Source: Mucilaginibacter tolerans (GTDB lineage Bacteria > Bacteroidota > Bacteroidia > Sphingobacteriales > Sphingobacteriaceae). From it: a stretch of 64,000 bases of DNA. The DNA lies in contig NZ_JAUMKB010000022.1 of assembly GCF_030519375.1 (NCBI RefSeq), forward strand, positions 1 to 64,000. The letters run 5' to 3'. The notes under the pieces were generated by a model. That model was given only the letters and a program-made list of their open reading frames with translations. It was not told where the DNA came from and made no database searches. Shown here in pieces: positions 41,928 through 50,579 of this stretch; position 1 is the stretch's first letter; every line of letters begins with the position of its first letter. The position numbers and the translations under genes are program-made.

Positions 41928-42647
41928 TCAGTCTTTTTCGAACAGTAAATAGTGCTGAATAGGTAAAAACTCACCATCTTCAATCAAATGAAAACCGTTT
42001 GCACTTAATTCTTTGTTAGCCTGTTTTACGGTCATTTTGTGTAACGGTTTTATGTCTACTTTAGGGTCTTCAGCGCGATATTCAAGCAATAATAGTTTGC
42101 CTTTGGGTTTTAATGATTTACGGATGTTTTGAAGCATTTCGTGGGGATAACTTAATTCATGGTAAACATCCACCATTAAGGCTAGATCAATACTATTCGC
42201 AGGCAATTCTGGCGATTTTTCATTGCCTTTAACAATAATGACATTCATCGCTGCCAGCTGACCCGCTTTATTTTTGAGATAATTTACCGCATCGTCTTGT
42301 ATTTCTTCGGCGTATATTTTCCCTTTGGTTATCCGGTTGTAGATTTTGAAGGTATAATAACCTGTACCTGCGCCAATGTCAGCCACAACGCTGTTTTCGT
42401 TTATGGGAAGTTTGGAAACAGTCAGATTTGAATTCTCCTCGATCTGGCGATTATTTCGTTCTAGCCAGGCCGATCCGCTGAAATCCATTATATGGGCTAT
42501 TTCGCGGCCAAAATAGAATTTGCCTGTACCGCCATCCGAAGCAGTTTTATAGGTATAAATGCTATCGTCCTTCTGTTGAGATCTGGGGTTTGATACGGAA
42601 CAGAGCAGGGGTATAAGCACCAAAAAAGCCGATCCGATTTTAAGCAT
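41928..42647 (-). CDS. SAM-dependent methyltransferase with N-terminal signal
   Basis: 239 residues. The N-terminus MLKIGSAFLVLIPLLCSVSN is a signal or anchor sequence, unusual for this class. The class I methyltransferase core follows: VVADIGAGTGYYTFKIY (motif I), IYAEEIQDDAVNYL (motif II) and SIDLALMVDVYHELSYPHEM (motif IV), with LKPKGKLLLLEYRAEDP. Substrate unknown. Because S-adenosylmethionine is cytoplasmic, an exported enzyme would be odd; the N-terminus may instead tether it to the inner membrane. Confidence 0.83.
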   Translation of the reverse strand: MLKIGSAFLVLIPLLCSVSNPRSQQKDDSIYTYKTASDGGTGKFYFGREIAHIMDFSGSAWLERNNRQIEENSNLTVSKLPINENSVVADIGAGTGYYTFKIYNRITKGKIYAEEIQDDAVNYLKNKAGQLAAMNVIIVKGNEKSPELPANSIDLALMVDVYHELSYPHEMLQNIRKSLKPKGKLLLLEYRAEDPKVDIKPLHKMTVKQANKELSANGFHLIEDGEFLPIQHYLLFEKD

Positions 42648-42690
42648 AATAACTTAACAGCGGTCGGCTTAATAAGTTTATGAAATAATC

Positions 42691-44085
42691 TCAGGTGGTA
42701 TAGCCTAATATCTTCAGTACTTGTTTACTATTTTGTTCTTCGCCGAATACTTCGAAATTGAAAGTCTCATCGCGGTTGCGACGGATGATAACGTGCTTAG
42801 GCGACGGCAGCAGGCAATGGTGAATACCACCATATCCGCTTAAAACCTCTTGGTAAGCCCCGGTATTAAAGAAGCCCAGGTATTGCACTTTACGTGTTTT
42901 AGGCATAAATACACTATTCATGTGTGCTTCCTGGTTGTAATAGTCCTGGCCGTCGCAAGTAATACCGCCAAGGTTTACACGCTCATATTCTGAGTCCCAG
43001 TTGTTTACCGGCAACAAAATATACTTTTGATTCAGTGCCCAAACATCGGGAAGATTGGTAATAAATGAACCATCCAGCATTAGCCATTTCTCGCGGTCAT
43101 TTTGTTGTTTACGACCGAGCACTTTATATAAAATTCCTGAAGCTTCGGCACAAGTATATTTTCCAAACTCAGTAATGATATCTGGTTCCTCGGTATCGTT
43201 GTCGGCGCAAATTTCTTTGATACGGCTAACGATCTCGTTGATCATGTATTCATAATCAAAATCGAATACCAATGAATCTTTAAAAGGCATGCCTCCGCCA
43301 ATATCCAAAGTGTCCAGATCGGGGTTGATCTTTTTAAACTTGCAATACAGGGTTACATATTTTTCCAACTCGTTCCAGTAATACGGCGTATCCGAAATAC
43401 CGGAGTTGATAAAGAAGTGCAGCAGTTTTACTTTGAAGTTCGGATTTGGTTCGATCTTGTTATAATAAAAATCGATAATATCCTCCATGCGTATACCTAA
43501 ACGAGACGTATAGAACTGCGAATCAGGCTGCTCCTCAGCCGCTATGCGTATACCAAGGTTACAAGGAGTATCCATCTCGATCTCATCATCATAGATGTTA
43601 AACTCTTCCTTATTATCCAATACCGGGATGATGTTTTTGAATCCATCATGCAGCATATCAACAATATAGGTTTTGTACTGGAAAGTTTTAAAACCGTTGC
43701 AGATAACGGTCATATCTTTAGTTAGTGCGCCCTTTTTCTCTAATGCATCGATCATTGGCATATCGAATGCTGAAGATGTTTCCAGGTGGATATCATTTTT
43801 CAGCGCTTCTTCAACAATATGTTTAAAGTGAGAGCTTTTTGTGCAATAACAGTATTTATAGCTACCACGGTAATTGTTTTTTACAATCGCCTGCTGAAAT
43901 AACAGTTTTGCCTGCTGTATCTTTTTGGATACCATAGGCAAATAAGTGAAACGAAGCGGTGTGCCATACGTTTCGATCATCTCCATCAAATTCAGATCAT
44001 TAAAATATAACTCATCATCAATGATCTCGAACCCATCCTGCGGAAAACCTACACTCAGATCAAGAAATTCCTGGTAACTCTGCAT
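42691..44085 (-). CDS. Biosynthetic arginine decarboxylase (fold-type III)
   Basis: About 464 residues from MQSYQEFLDLSVGFPQDGF. The alanine-racemase-like PLP barrel has the lysine in KYCYCTKSSHF and the glycine-rich LDIGGGMPFKDS; the C-domain carries WLMLDGSFITNLPDVWAL and VNLGGITCDGQDYY. This is the short Bacteroidota type of arginine decarboxylase, giving agmatine for polyamine synthesis. The alternative start at 44103 adds 6 residues. It is the last of three minus-strand arginine genes. Confidence 0.85.
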   Translation of the reverse strand: MQSYQEFLDLSVGFPQDGFEIIDDELYFNDLNLMEMIETYGTPLRFTYLPMVSKKIQQAKLLFQQAIVKNNYRGSYKYCYCTKSSHFKHIVEEALKNDIHLETSSAFDMPMIDALEKKGALTKDMTVICNGFKTFQYKTYIVDMLHDGFKNIIPVLDNKEEFNIYDDEIEMDTPCNLGIRIAAEEQPDSQFYTSRLGIRMEDIIDFYYNKIEPNPNFKVKLLHFFINSGISDTPYYWNELEKYVTLYCKFKKINPDLDTLDIGGGMPFKDSLVFDFDYEYMINEIVSRIKEICADNDTEEPDIITEFGKYTCAEASGILYKVLGRKQQNDREKWLMLDGSFITNLPDVWALNQKYILLPVNNWDSEYERVNLGGITCDGQDYYNQEAHMNSVFMPKTRKVQYLGFFNTGAYQEVLSGYGGIHHCLLPSPKHVIIRRNRDETFNFEVFGEEQNSKQVLKILGYTT

Positions 44086-44198
44086 TCTTAAAAATTTTGC
44101 CAAAAATGTAATTTTTTAACGAGATATATACATCAATTTGTGATTTAAAAGATTTTTAATAAATATTTTACCTTAATATCATATTCGGTTTAAAAATC

Positions 44199-45125
44199 TT
44201 ATAAATTATGTGGTAAATGCACTTCGGCCATCATGCAGCGGGCGCTGCCTCCGCCATTATTTTCTATGGTACTGATGTCAGAATAAAGCGGTTTGCTAAA
44301 CGAACTTAAAATAGATTTTTGCTCATAATTGAGCGAATCCCAGGCACTTTTGGACATCACCAGAAGACTTTCTCCGGACTTATTTTGAACCTCAAGCATA
44401 TTACCGGCAAAATGGTTCATCTGATCGAAGGAAATATCTACTACTTGCTTTTGGGTTGATCGGAATGACTGGGTCACTGTGGCCTTTTCTGTTTCATCTT
44501 TGATGCTATCCAGACAGATCACCGCATAGCTGCTGCCGATGCACATCAATACATTGGTATGGTAAATATCCATGCCATTTCGGTCGATAGCGTGGAAAAT
44601 CACAGGCTTGTAACCACTGTCCTTGCAGAATTCCTCAAGCACTTCCTTATCAGTGCGTGGCGATAAGCAGGCATAGGCGATTTTATTTTCACGATCGAGT
44701 ACCATGCTGCCTGTTCCTTCCAGAAACTTATTCTCATGCTCAAAATGGCTTAGGTCGATCACATGCTTTACCTTAAACTCATCTTCCAGCTGGGTGATAA
44801 TGTCTTCTCTGCGCTCCAGTCGGCGGTTTTCAGCCATCATCGGATAAAGAAAAACGGTGCCATCATTATGGAATGATACCCAGTTATTTGGAAAGATGGA
44901 GTCCGGGGTATGCGGCTTAGTTGTATCATCGATCACGATTACTTCAACGCCATTTTCACGCAGTAGGCTAACAAAGCGATCAAATTCCTCCAGAGCCTTA
45001 TCCTGTACTCGTTGCTGTTCAGCATTTCTGTTCTGGAAAGCGTTGCTTCCGGCAGTTTGCTCGTTAAACACAAAGTTTACCGGGCGGATCATTAATATGG
45101 TAGATGTTGTCTGTTGGTTAGTCAT
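44199..45125 (-). CDS. ctlX: Citrulline hydrolase CtlX-type amidinotransferase-fold protein
   Basis: 308 residues, guanidino-group modifying superfamily. Landmarks are STILMIRPVNFVFNEQTA, DSIFPNNWVSFHNDGTVFLY, KFLEGTGSMVLDR, MDIYHTNVLMCIG and NNGGGSARCMMAEVHL, which contains the catalytic Cys. CtlX hydrolyses citrulline to ornithine, CO2 and ammonia. It follows the arginine deiminase gene, so the pair can turn arginine into ornithine without carbamoyl phosphate. Its first codons lie in a short-unit repeat. Confidence 0.85.
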   Translation of the reverse strand: MTNQQTTSTILMIRPVNFVFNEQTAGSNAFQNRNAEQQRVQDKALEEFDRFVSLLRENGVEVIVIDDTTKPHTPDSIFPNNWVSFHNDGTVFLYPMMAENRRLERREDIITQLEDEFKVKHVIDLSHFEHENKFLEGTGSMVLDRENKIAYACLSPRTDKEVLEEFCKDSGYKPVIFHAIDRNGMDIYHTNVLMCIGSSYAVICLDSIKDETEKATVTQSFRSTQKQVVDISFDQMNHFAGNMLEVQNKSGESLLVMSKSAWDSLNYEQKSILSSFSKPLYSDISTIENNGGGSARCMMAEVHLPHNL

Positions 45126-45212
45126 TGGTCATTAGTCATTGGTGAATGTCGTTAGTCATTGATCACTAGTCATCCGCTCTTTTCTAATGACTAATGACCA
45201 GTGATCAATGAC
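45119..45212. repeat. GTCATTAG/CTAATGAC inverted repeat cluster
   Basis: Left part (45119-45173) contains TAGTCATTGGTCATTAGTCA and further GTCATTGATCACTAGTCAT units. Right part (45184-45212) has the reverse complement, TAATGACTAATGACCAGTGA. It can fold into a long imperfect hairpin between ctlX and the deiminase gene. Confidence 0.8.
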
Positions 45213-46660
45213 TACAATATTTTATCCCGCAATAGCGGCATGCTCATACAATGGAAACCACCGCGGGCACGGGAAAGTTCCGACGAAGGCATTAATATCA
45301 ATGTATCCTTCAGATCGTGCGGATCGATCTCGCCATTCTCAAACTTTTGCAGCAGGTCAGCCACTTTCACAATCTCAAACCCTTTTTTCCTGAAAGCCTC
45401 TACGGTTTTATCATTACGGTCATAACCTAATACCACGCCTTCTTTTAAAGCCAGCAAGTTGCAGGAGTCGGTCCATTGCTCGCGGGCATCAAAAGGGAAT
45501 TTGTCATTGCCCGAATAAATAAATTTGGTTTTTTTGCCGCTTTGCAGGTCATTTTCGCTGATATCGCTTAGCAATTCTTCCAGGCTCTTAAATATTCGTG
45601 GTTTGGTTCTGTCTTTTTCAAATTGGATAATATCCGTTTTATCCTTCTGTTTTTTTTCAGTGAACCATTTTACCACGTTGGTTTCTTCTTCCTGAATTTC
45701 CAATGCCGAAAGAGAACCCAGCATCACCCACACGTTGCGTTTTACTTGCGTAAAGATCGTATCAATGTGCATGTAATCACGCTTATGAGGAATCTTTACG
45801 ATGGTGACTTTCTTCACCACATCGTTCTCAAAAAGCAGCTTCATCGCCTCATTGGCTCCGCTTATCGAGGTACGTTCACTGCAACCGATCAATAAATGAT
45901 TAGGGCTAACCATCATTACATCACCGCCTTCCAGTGTGGTTTTTTCTTCCTGCTCTTCGCCAGGGCGTAAGAAATGGTGCACGGTCTCTGGTATCTCGAG
46001 GATATTGCCCTGATATTTAGCAAAAAGCGGGTGATTGAAGAAAATATATCGCGCTAACAGAGTTTCCCTTGCACGGGCTTTTTTTGCAGGCTTGTTCAGC
46101 AGCATATGATCATTAATAGCGATGCCAATGTCCCTCGAAAATATCAGGTTGGGGATGGGGGCGAAGATCATTTCATCATTGCCCAAAGATCCCGAGATAA
46201 ATATTTTAGCCAGTTCAATAGCCTTGGTATTGATTAACTTTTGCTGAAGACGATAGGTGCAACCTTCAATAGCACAAACAGAGGCCACCAGTTTTTTGCG
46301 AATATCATCCTCAATCAAAATATCTGCCAGCAGATTTTGCAGTTCGATCACTTTGGTCGATGCATGGAAGCTTTCGTTATCAGGTTTAAAAAAGGCACGG
46401 TCGTGTTCTTTTGAGTCGATCTCTTTCAATCTGCCTTTTATTTTATCCGGATCGAGGAAATACATGAGCAGTTTTACGTAATAGTCATACTCATTGCGGC
46501 GCATGGTATCCAGGTGCACAATATCTTCAAACAGCCAATCCTGCGCTTTTGAGGGTACTACTTTTCCTAATCCACTGTCGGGACTATGTATTAACAAGCA
46601 ACGCAGGTCGCCTATTTCGGACGTTACATCGATACGAAATTCATTATTCTTTTTGGTCAT
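45212..46660 (-). CDS. Arginine deiminase family protein
   Basis: 482 residues, longer than classical ArcA (about 410), with an extra charged segment near residues 330-365. Family blocks: CLLIHSPDSGLGKVVP, LIFSRDIGIAINDHML, TTLEGGDVMMVSPNHLLIG, DYMHIDTIFTQV and the catalytic SRARGGFHCMSMPLLRD with its Cys. Expected reaction: arginine to citrulline and ammonia. It leads the ctlX and decarboxylase genes and diverges from argS. Confidence 0.85.
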   Translation of the reverse strand: MTKKNNEFRIDVTSEIGDLRCLLIHSPDSGLGKVVPSKAQDWLFEDIVHLDTMRRNEYDYYVKLLMYFLDPDKIKGRLKEIDSKEHDRAFFKPDNESFHASTKVIELQNLLADILIEDDIRKKLVASVCAIEGCTYRLQQKLINTKAIELAKIFISGSLGNDEMIFAPIPNLIFSRDIGIAINDHMLLNKPAKKARARETLLARYIFFNHPLFAKYQGNILEIPETVHHFLRPGEEQEEKTTLEGGDVMMVSPNHLLIGCSERTSISGANEAMKLLFENDVVKKVTIVKIPHKRDYMHIDTIFTQVKRNVWVMLGSLSALEIQEEETNVVKWFTEKKQKDKTDIIQFEKDRTKPRIFKSLEELLSDISENDLQSGKKTKFIYSGNDKFPFDAREQWTDSCNLLALKEGVVLGYDRNDKTVEAFRKKGFEIVKVADLLQKFENGEIDPHDLKDTLILMPSSELSRARGGFHCMSMPLLRDKIL

Positions 46661-46678
46661 AAATAATTACGAGAATAG

Positions 46679-46686
46679 CAAAGCTA
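46679..46686 (-). promoter_or_regulatory. Promoter -7 box for arginine deiminase
   Basis: Minus-strand TAGCTTTG fits TAnnTTTG. Predicted start near 46672, 12 bases before the ATG at 46660. Confidence 0.45.
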
Positions 46687-46692
46687 TACTTT

Positions 46693-46762
46693 TTAGTTCA
46701 TAGTTGATAGTTCATAACCCATAGTTAGGAAAACCATGAACTATCGGCCACGAACTACCAAC
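46693..46762. repeat. TAGTTCATAG-type inverted repeats
   Basis: Left part (46693-46727) has TAGTTCATAGTTGATAGTTC and CCCATAGTTAG; right part (46734-46762) has CATGAACTATCGGCCACGAA and CTACCAACC, the opposite orientation of the same unit. It lies in the gap between arginine deiminase and argS. Confidence 0.7.
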
Positions 46763-46770
46763 CAATTTAT

Positions 46771-46778
46771 TAATTTTG
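46771..46778 (+). promoter_or_regulatory. Promoter -7 box for argS, probably leaderless
   Basis: TAATTTTG matches TAnnTTTG and ends only 4 bases before the ATG at 46783. The predicted transcript start coincides with the start codon. Confidence 0.5.
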
Positions 46779-46782
46779 GCGA

Positions 46783-48549
46783 ATGGATTTTATAATTGAA
46801 GCCGCTGTTAAAGCAGTTAAAACCCTATACCAAACAGAATTGAATGACGCAGACGTAAACCTGCAGCCAACCCGTAAGGAATTTGAAGGACAAATAACTA
46901 TCGTAACGTTTCCGTTTACCAGGTTTTCACGTAAATCGCCAGAGCAAACCGGCGCCGAAATAGGAGAGGTTCTGAAGAACGATGTGAAAGAAATCGCCGG
47001 TTTCAATGTGATCAAGGGATTTTTGAATATTTCGCTGGCAGACAGCTATTGGGTCGATAAATTCTATAATGAAATTCTGCCTGATGATTTTGCTGATTAT
47101 AAACCAAATGGCAAAAAAGTGATGGTGGAATACTCATCACCCAATACGAACAAACCACTCCATTTAGGCCACGTGCGTAATAATCTGTTGGGTTATTCTG
47201 TTGCGGAAATATTAAAGGCTGATGGCTACGATGTGATCAAAAGCAATTTGGTGAACGATAGGGGGATCCACATTTGCAAATCCATGCTGGCCTGGCAAAA
47301 ATTCGGCAATGGTGAAACCCCTGAATCGACCGGAGAAAAAGGCGATCATTTAGTTGGTAAATACTATGTACTTTTCGATAAGGAGTACAAAAAACAAATA
47401 GACGAGCTCAAATCATTTGGACAAACAGAAGAGGAAGCCAAAAAGAATGCGCCCATCATCAAAGAAGCACAGGAGATGCTGCAGCAATGGGAGGCTGGAA
47501 ATGAAGCAGTAATCAACCTGTGGAAGACGATGAACCTGTGGGTTTATGACGGTTTTGGTAAAACTTACGAAGCTTTAGGCGTCAATTTTGATAAATTTTA
47601 TTACGAATCGGAAACTTATTTATTAGGAAAAGATATCGTTGAAGAAGGACTTGAAAGAGGTGTGTTTTTTGAAAAGGCAGACGGTTCGGTTTGGATAGAC
47701 CTGACTGCCGACGGTTTGGATCAGAAACTGGTACGTCGTTCCGATGGTACGTCAGTTTATATGACCCAGGATTTAGGTACTGCCGAGGAGAAATATAAAA
47801 ATTTTCACATGGATGAGTCCATCTATGTAGTAGGTAACGAGCAGGATTACCACTTTAAAGTGCTATTCCTGATTCTGGAGAAACTGGGTAAATCATGGGC
47901 AAAAGGATTGTACCATTTATCGTATGGTATGGTTGACCTGCCGTCCGGTAAAATGAAATCGCGTGAGGGAACGGTAGTTGATGCTGATGACCTGATCGCC
48001 GAAATGGAGCAAACCGCCAAAGAACAAACTGAAGCTTTAGGGAAAGTTGAAAACTATAGTGAAGCCGAAAAGACCGAGCTTTATCACACTATCGGCATGG
48101 GGGCATTAAAGTATTTCTTACTGAAAGTTGATCCTAAAAAGCGTTTACTGTTCGATCCAAATGAATCAGTGGATTTCCAGGGGCATACAGGTCCGTTTAT
48201 TCAATATACACATGCACGTATCCGTTCAGTATTGAGCAGGGCTGAGGGATTTGGTAATCAAAAAATAAGTATTGAATTATTAGATGTTGTGGAAAGGGAT
48301 TTAATATTGATTCTAAGTCAATTCCCAGAAACTATATCACAGGCTGCATCTTCACATAGCCCGGCCGTGATTGCCAACTATGTATACGAAGTAGCCAAGG
48401 CCTTCAATAAGTTTTATCACGAAAAATCGATTCTACAGGCTGAAGATGAAACCTCTAAGCAATTTCGTTTACAGCTGTCATCTGCAACAGCGCGTGTGAT
48501 AAAAAAGGCGATGAGATTATTAGGAATTGAAGTTCCGGAAAGAATGTGA
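46783..48549 (+). CDS. argS: Arginyl-tRNA synthetase
   Basis: 588 residues, class Ia. The N-terminal Add1 domain is followed by the signature VEYSSPNTNKPLHLGHVRNN (HIGH equivalent HLGH) and later KMKSREGTVVDADDLI (KMSKS equivalent). The C-terminal anticodon-binding domain ends with the conserved ARVIKKAMRLLGIEVPERM. It charges tRNA-Arg in the cytoplasm. It diverges from the arginine-breakdown genes and ends at a strong terminator. Confidence 0.97.
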   Translation: MDFIIEAAVKAVKTLYQTELNDADVNLQPTRKEFEGQITIVTFPFTRFSRKSPEQTGAEIGEVLKNDVKEIAGFNVIKGFLNISLADSYWVDKFYNEILPDDFADYKPNGKKVMVEYSSPNTNKPLHLGHVRNNLLGYSVAEILKADGYDVIKSNLVNDRGIHICKSMLAWQKFGNGETPESTGEKGDHLVGKYYVLFDKEYKKQIDELKSFGQTEEEAKKNAPIIKEAQEMLQQWEAGNEAVINLWKTMNLWVYDGFGKTYEALGVNFDKFYYESETYLLGKDIVEEGLERGVFFEKADGSVWIDLTADGLDQKLVRRSDGTSVYMTQDLGTAEEKYKNFHMDESIYVVGNEQDYHFKVLFLILEKLGKSWAKGLYHLSYGMVDLPSGKMKSREGTVVDADDLIAEMEQTAKEQTEALGKVENYSEAEKTELYHTIGMGALKYFLLKVDPKKRLLFDPNESVDFQGHTGPFIQYTHARIRSVLSRAEGFGNQKISIELLDVVERDLILILSQFPETISQAASSHSPAVIANYVYEVAKAFNKFYHEKSILQAEDETSKQFRLQLSSATARVIKKAMRLLGIEVPERM

Positions 48550-48566
48550 TTTCGATTTATAATTAC

Positions 48567-48604
48567 AAAAAAGCGGTTTGCATATTTGATGCAAACCGCT
48601 TTTT
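48567..48604. terminator. Bidirectional terminator after argS
   Basis: AAAAGCGGTTTGCA pairs with TGCAAACCGCTTTT around a 7-base loop, with A- and T-runs on either side. Confidence 0.92.
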
Positions 48605-48648
48605 CTATTTAGAAAGGTCTAAAGTCCCAACTGAGAACTGCCAACTGA

Positions 48649-48942
48649 TTATTGCCAGTGGCCTCTGTTCCAACGATAACCGTGGTTGTTGTGCTCCCAG
48701 TTGCCTTTAACCCAGGCACGGTTTGCCCGTCCCCTGGTCCAATGACCGCGGTTATGTACGTAATGCCCACCGCTGTATACCCAATCACCTTCAATCCATA
48801 TAGCGCCTGTAAAGGGCGGTGGTCCCGGGTCATAATATACATCGGCTGGTTGATCGTAAACATAATATTCGCCTGCGCATGAGGTCAGAAACAGAGATGA
48901 CCCCATCGCGGCGATCAGCCCTATTTTTATTAAAGTTTTCAT
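48649..48942 (-). CDS. YXWGXW-repeat lipoprotein
   Basis: 97 residues. The signal peptide ends in the lipobox TSC followed by AGEYYVYD. The mature part is Trp/His/Gly-rich with repeated units (GAIWIEGDWVYSGGHYVHNR, then GHWTRGRANRAWVKGNWEHN, then GYRWNRGHWQ), the YXWGXW pattern. Such proteins are surface lipoproteins of unknown role. A frame at 48609-48863 in the same strand is a shadow. Confidence 0.82.
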   Translation of the reverse strand: MKTLIKIGLIAAMGSSLFLTSCAGEYYVYDQPADVYYDPGPPPFTGAIWIEGDWVYSGGHYVHNRGHWTRGRANRAWVKGNWEHNNHGYRWNRGHWQ

Positions 48943-49005
48943 CTGTTTTCGTTTTAAATAGGTATAAACTATAAACAGATAAATACAGAAAAGGTTTAAT
49001 TGTCT

Positions 49006-49899
49006 TTAAGCTTTGAACTTGGGAGATACTATTAATTCTTTATTTCCGGGTGTATAGGTATAAAAGCCATTGCCTGATTTTACGCCTAAATGTCCAGCTG
49101 TTACCATGTTAGCCAACAGGGGGCAAGGGGCGTATTTCTGGTTGCCAAAACCATCATATAATACCTTTAAAATTGCCAGGCAAACATCCAACCCAATAAA
49201 GTCAGCCAATTGTAGTGGGCCCATCGGATGCGCCATACCCAGTTTCATTACAGTATCAATTTCAACAACGCCAGCAACGCCTTCGTATAAAGTGTAGACA
49301 GCTTCGTTGATCATTGGCATTAAAATACGATTAGCTACAAAGCCTGGGTAATCGTTCACCTCAACAGGGTCTTTTCCCAGGTCACGCGAAAGCTGCATGA
49401 TGGCATTTGTAGTGATATCACTTGTGGCGTACCCCCGGATTACCTCAACCAGTTTCATTATGGGAACCGGGTTCATAAAGTGCATCCCAATTACCTTATC
49501 AGGTCTGCTGGTTGCAGCTGCGATTTGCGTGATTGAAATGGAAGAAGTATTTGATGCCAGTATTGTTTCGGCCTTGCAGAGTTCGCCCAGTTGTTTGAAA
49601 AGATTTAGTTTGATTTCTTTATTTTCAGTAGCGGCTTCAACAACCAGGTCAGCATTGATTGCACCAGTTTTCAGTTCAGTATAAGTGGTAATGTTAGAAA
49701 GGGTAGAGACCTTTACAAATTCTTCAATTGCTCCTTTTTTGATCTGCCTGTCCAGGTTATTGGTAATGGTTTGCAATGCTTTAGCCAATGACTCACTGCT
49801 GATATCAACCAGCGAAACTTTAAAACCATTTTGAGCAAAGGTATGAGCAATGCCATTACCCATAGTTCCCGAACCGATAACCGTAACGTTTTGTATCAT
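49006..49899 (-). CDS. 3-hydroxyacyl-CoA (3-hydroxybutyryl-CoA) dehydrogenase
   Basis: 297 residues, soluble, usual length. The NAD-binding motif is VIGSGTMGNGIAHTFAQNG. The family block ILASNTSSISITQIAA is followed by GMHFMNPVPIMKLVEVIRG with the catalytic His. The C-terminal domain has GFVANRILMPMINEAVYTLY and a late GNGFYTY. It oxidises 3-hydroxyacyl-CoA to 3-ketoacyl-CoA, probably for fatty acid breakdown or butyrate-type metabolism. It follows bioD after 62 bases on the same strand. Confidence 0.92.
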   Translation of the reverse strand: MIQNVTVIGSGTMGNGIAHTFAQNGFKVSLVDISSESLAKALQTITNNLDRQIKKGAIEEFVKVSTLSNITTYTELKTGAINADLVVEAATENKEIKLNLFKQLGELCKAETILASNTSSISITQIAAATSRPDKVIGMHFMNPVPIMKLVEVIRGYATSDITTNAIMQLSRDLGKDPVEVNDYPGFVANRILMPMINEAVYTLYEGVAGVVEIDTVMKLGMAHPMGPLQLADFIGLDVCLAILKVLYDGFGNQKYAPCPLLANMVTAGHLGVKSGNGFYTYTPGNKELIVSPKFKA

Positions 49900-49961
49900 A
49901 ATTGGTGTTTAGAATTATGCTAAGTTGATGCAAATTCTTTACATGGCAAAATATCTGATTA

Positions 49962-50579
49962 TTACAATTCAATATAATTGCCTGCGTTAATTATGGCTTT
50001 TTTATCAATCCCATCATATTCCGGGAGATGCCCCAATAGTTTAATCCCTGAGTTTTTTAGAATAAAATCTTCGGAATAATTCTCTTTGGTCCCATTAAAA
50101 ATAATGCCTCTTAATGGTATACCGTAATTTTTTAATGCATGGATAGATAGCAGGGTATGATTAATGCTACCCAGATAATTTTGAGATACGAGAATCACTT
50201 CGGCATCTAGTTTTTTTATCAGATCAATCATCAAAAAATTATTGCTCAAGGGCACCATTAAACCACCAGCACCCTCTACAATTAAGACGTTATTAGTCTG
50301 AGGAAGATGGAATCTATCCGGGTCAATCGTTATACCGTCAATTGCAGCGGATTTATGCGGCGAAAAGGGTTGTGTAAGACGATAACTTTCAGGGTGAATT
50401 TTAGTAACCGTATTTGATATCAGGTTTTTTATCGATAGAGAGTCGCTCTTATCCAGGTCGCCGGATTGGATAGGTTTCCAATAGTCGGCCTTTAATTTTT
50501 CAACCAGGACGGCAGATACAACAGTTTTGCCAATGCCAGTACCGATGCCGGTAACAAACAGAGGGTTTTTAGAGGTCAT
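49962..50579 (-). CDS. bioD: Dethiobiotin synthetase
   Basis: 205 residues. The P-loop is FVTGIGTGIGKTVVSAVL; the substrate and metal region reads YWKPIQSGD, and VEGAGGLMVPL is the glycine-rich loop typical of BioD. It closes the ureido ring of dethiobiotin using ATP and CO2. Its start overlaps the bioF stop (ATGA). bioB and the pimeloyl genes are not in the window. Confidence 0.93.
   Translation of the reverse strand: MTSKNPLFVTGIGTGIGKTVVSAVLVEKLKADYWKPIQSGDLDKSDSLSIKNLISNTVTKIHPESYRLTQPFSPHKSAAIDGITIDPDRFHLPQTNNVLIVEGAGGLMVPLSNNFLMIDLIKKLDAEVILVSQNYLGSINHTLLSIHALKNYGIPLRGIIFNGTKENYSEDFILKNSGIKLLGHLPEYDGIDKKAIINAGNYIEL

Noticed and set aside
45201..45425. Two plus-strand frames inside the deiminase gene
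   Set aside because: They are antisense to the catalytic C-terminus of arginine deiminase; no independent support.
48609..48863. 84-residue minus-strand frame overlapping the YXWGXW gene
   Set aside because: It is a shadow frame; the overlapping frame has a signal peptide, a lipobox and the repeat pattern.
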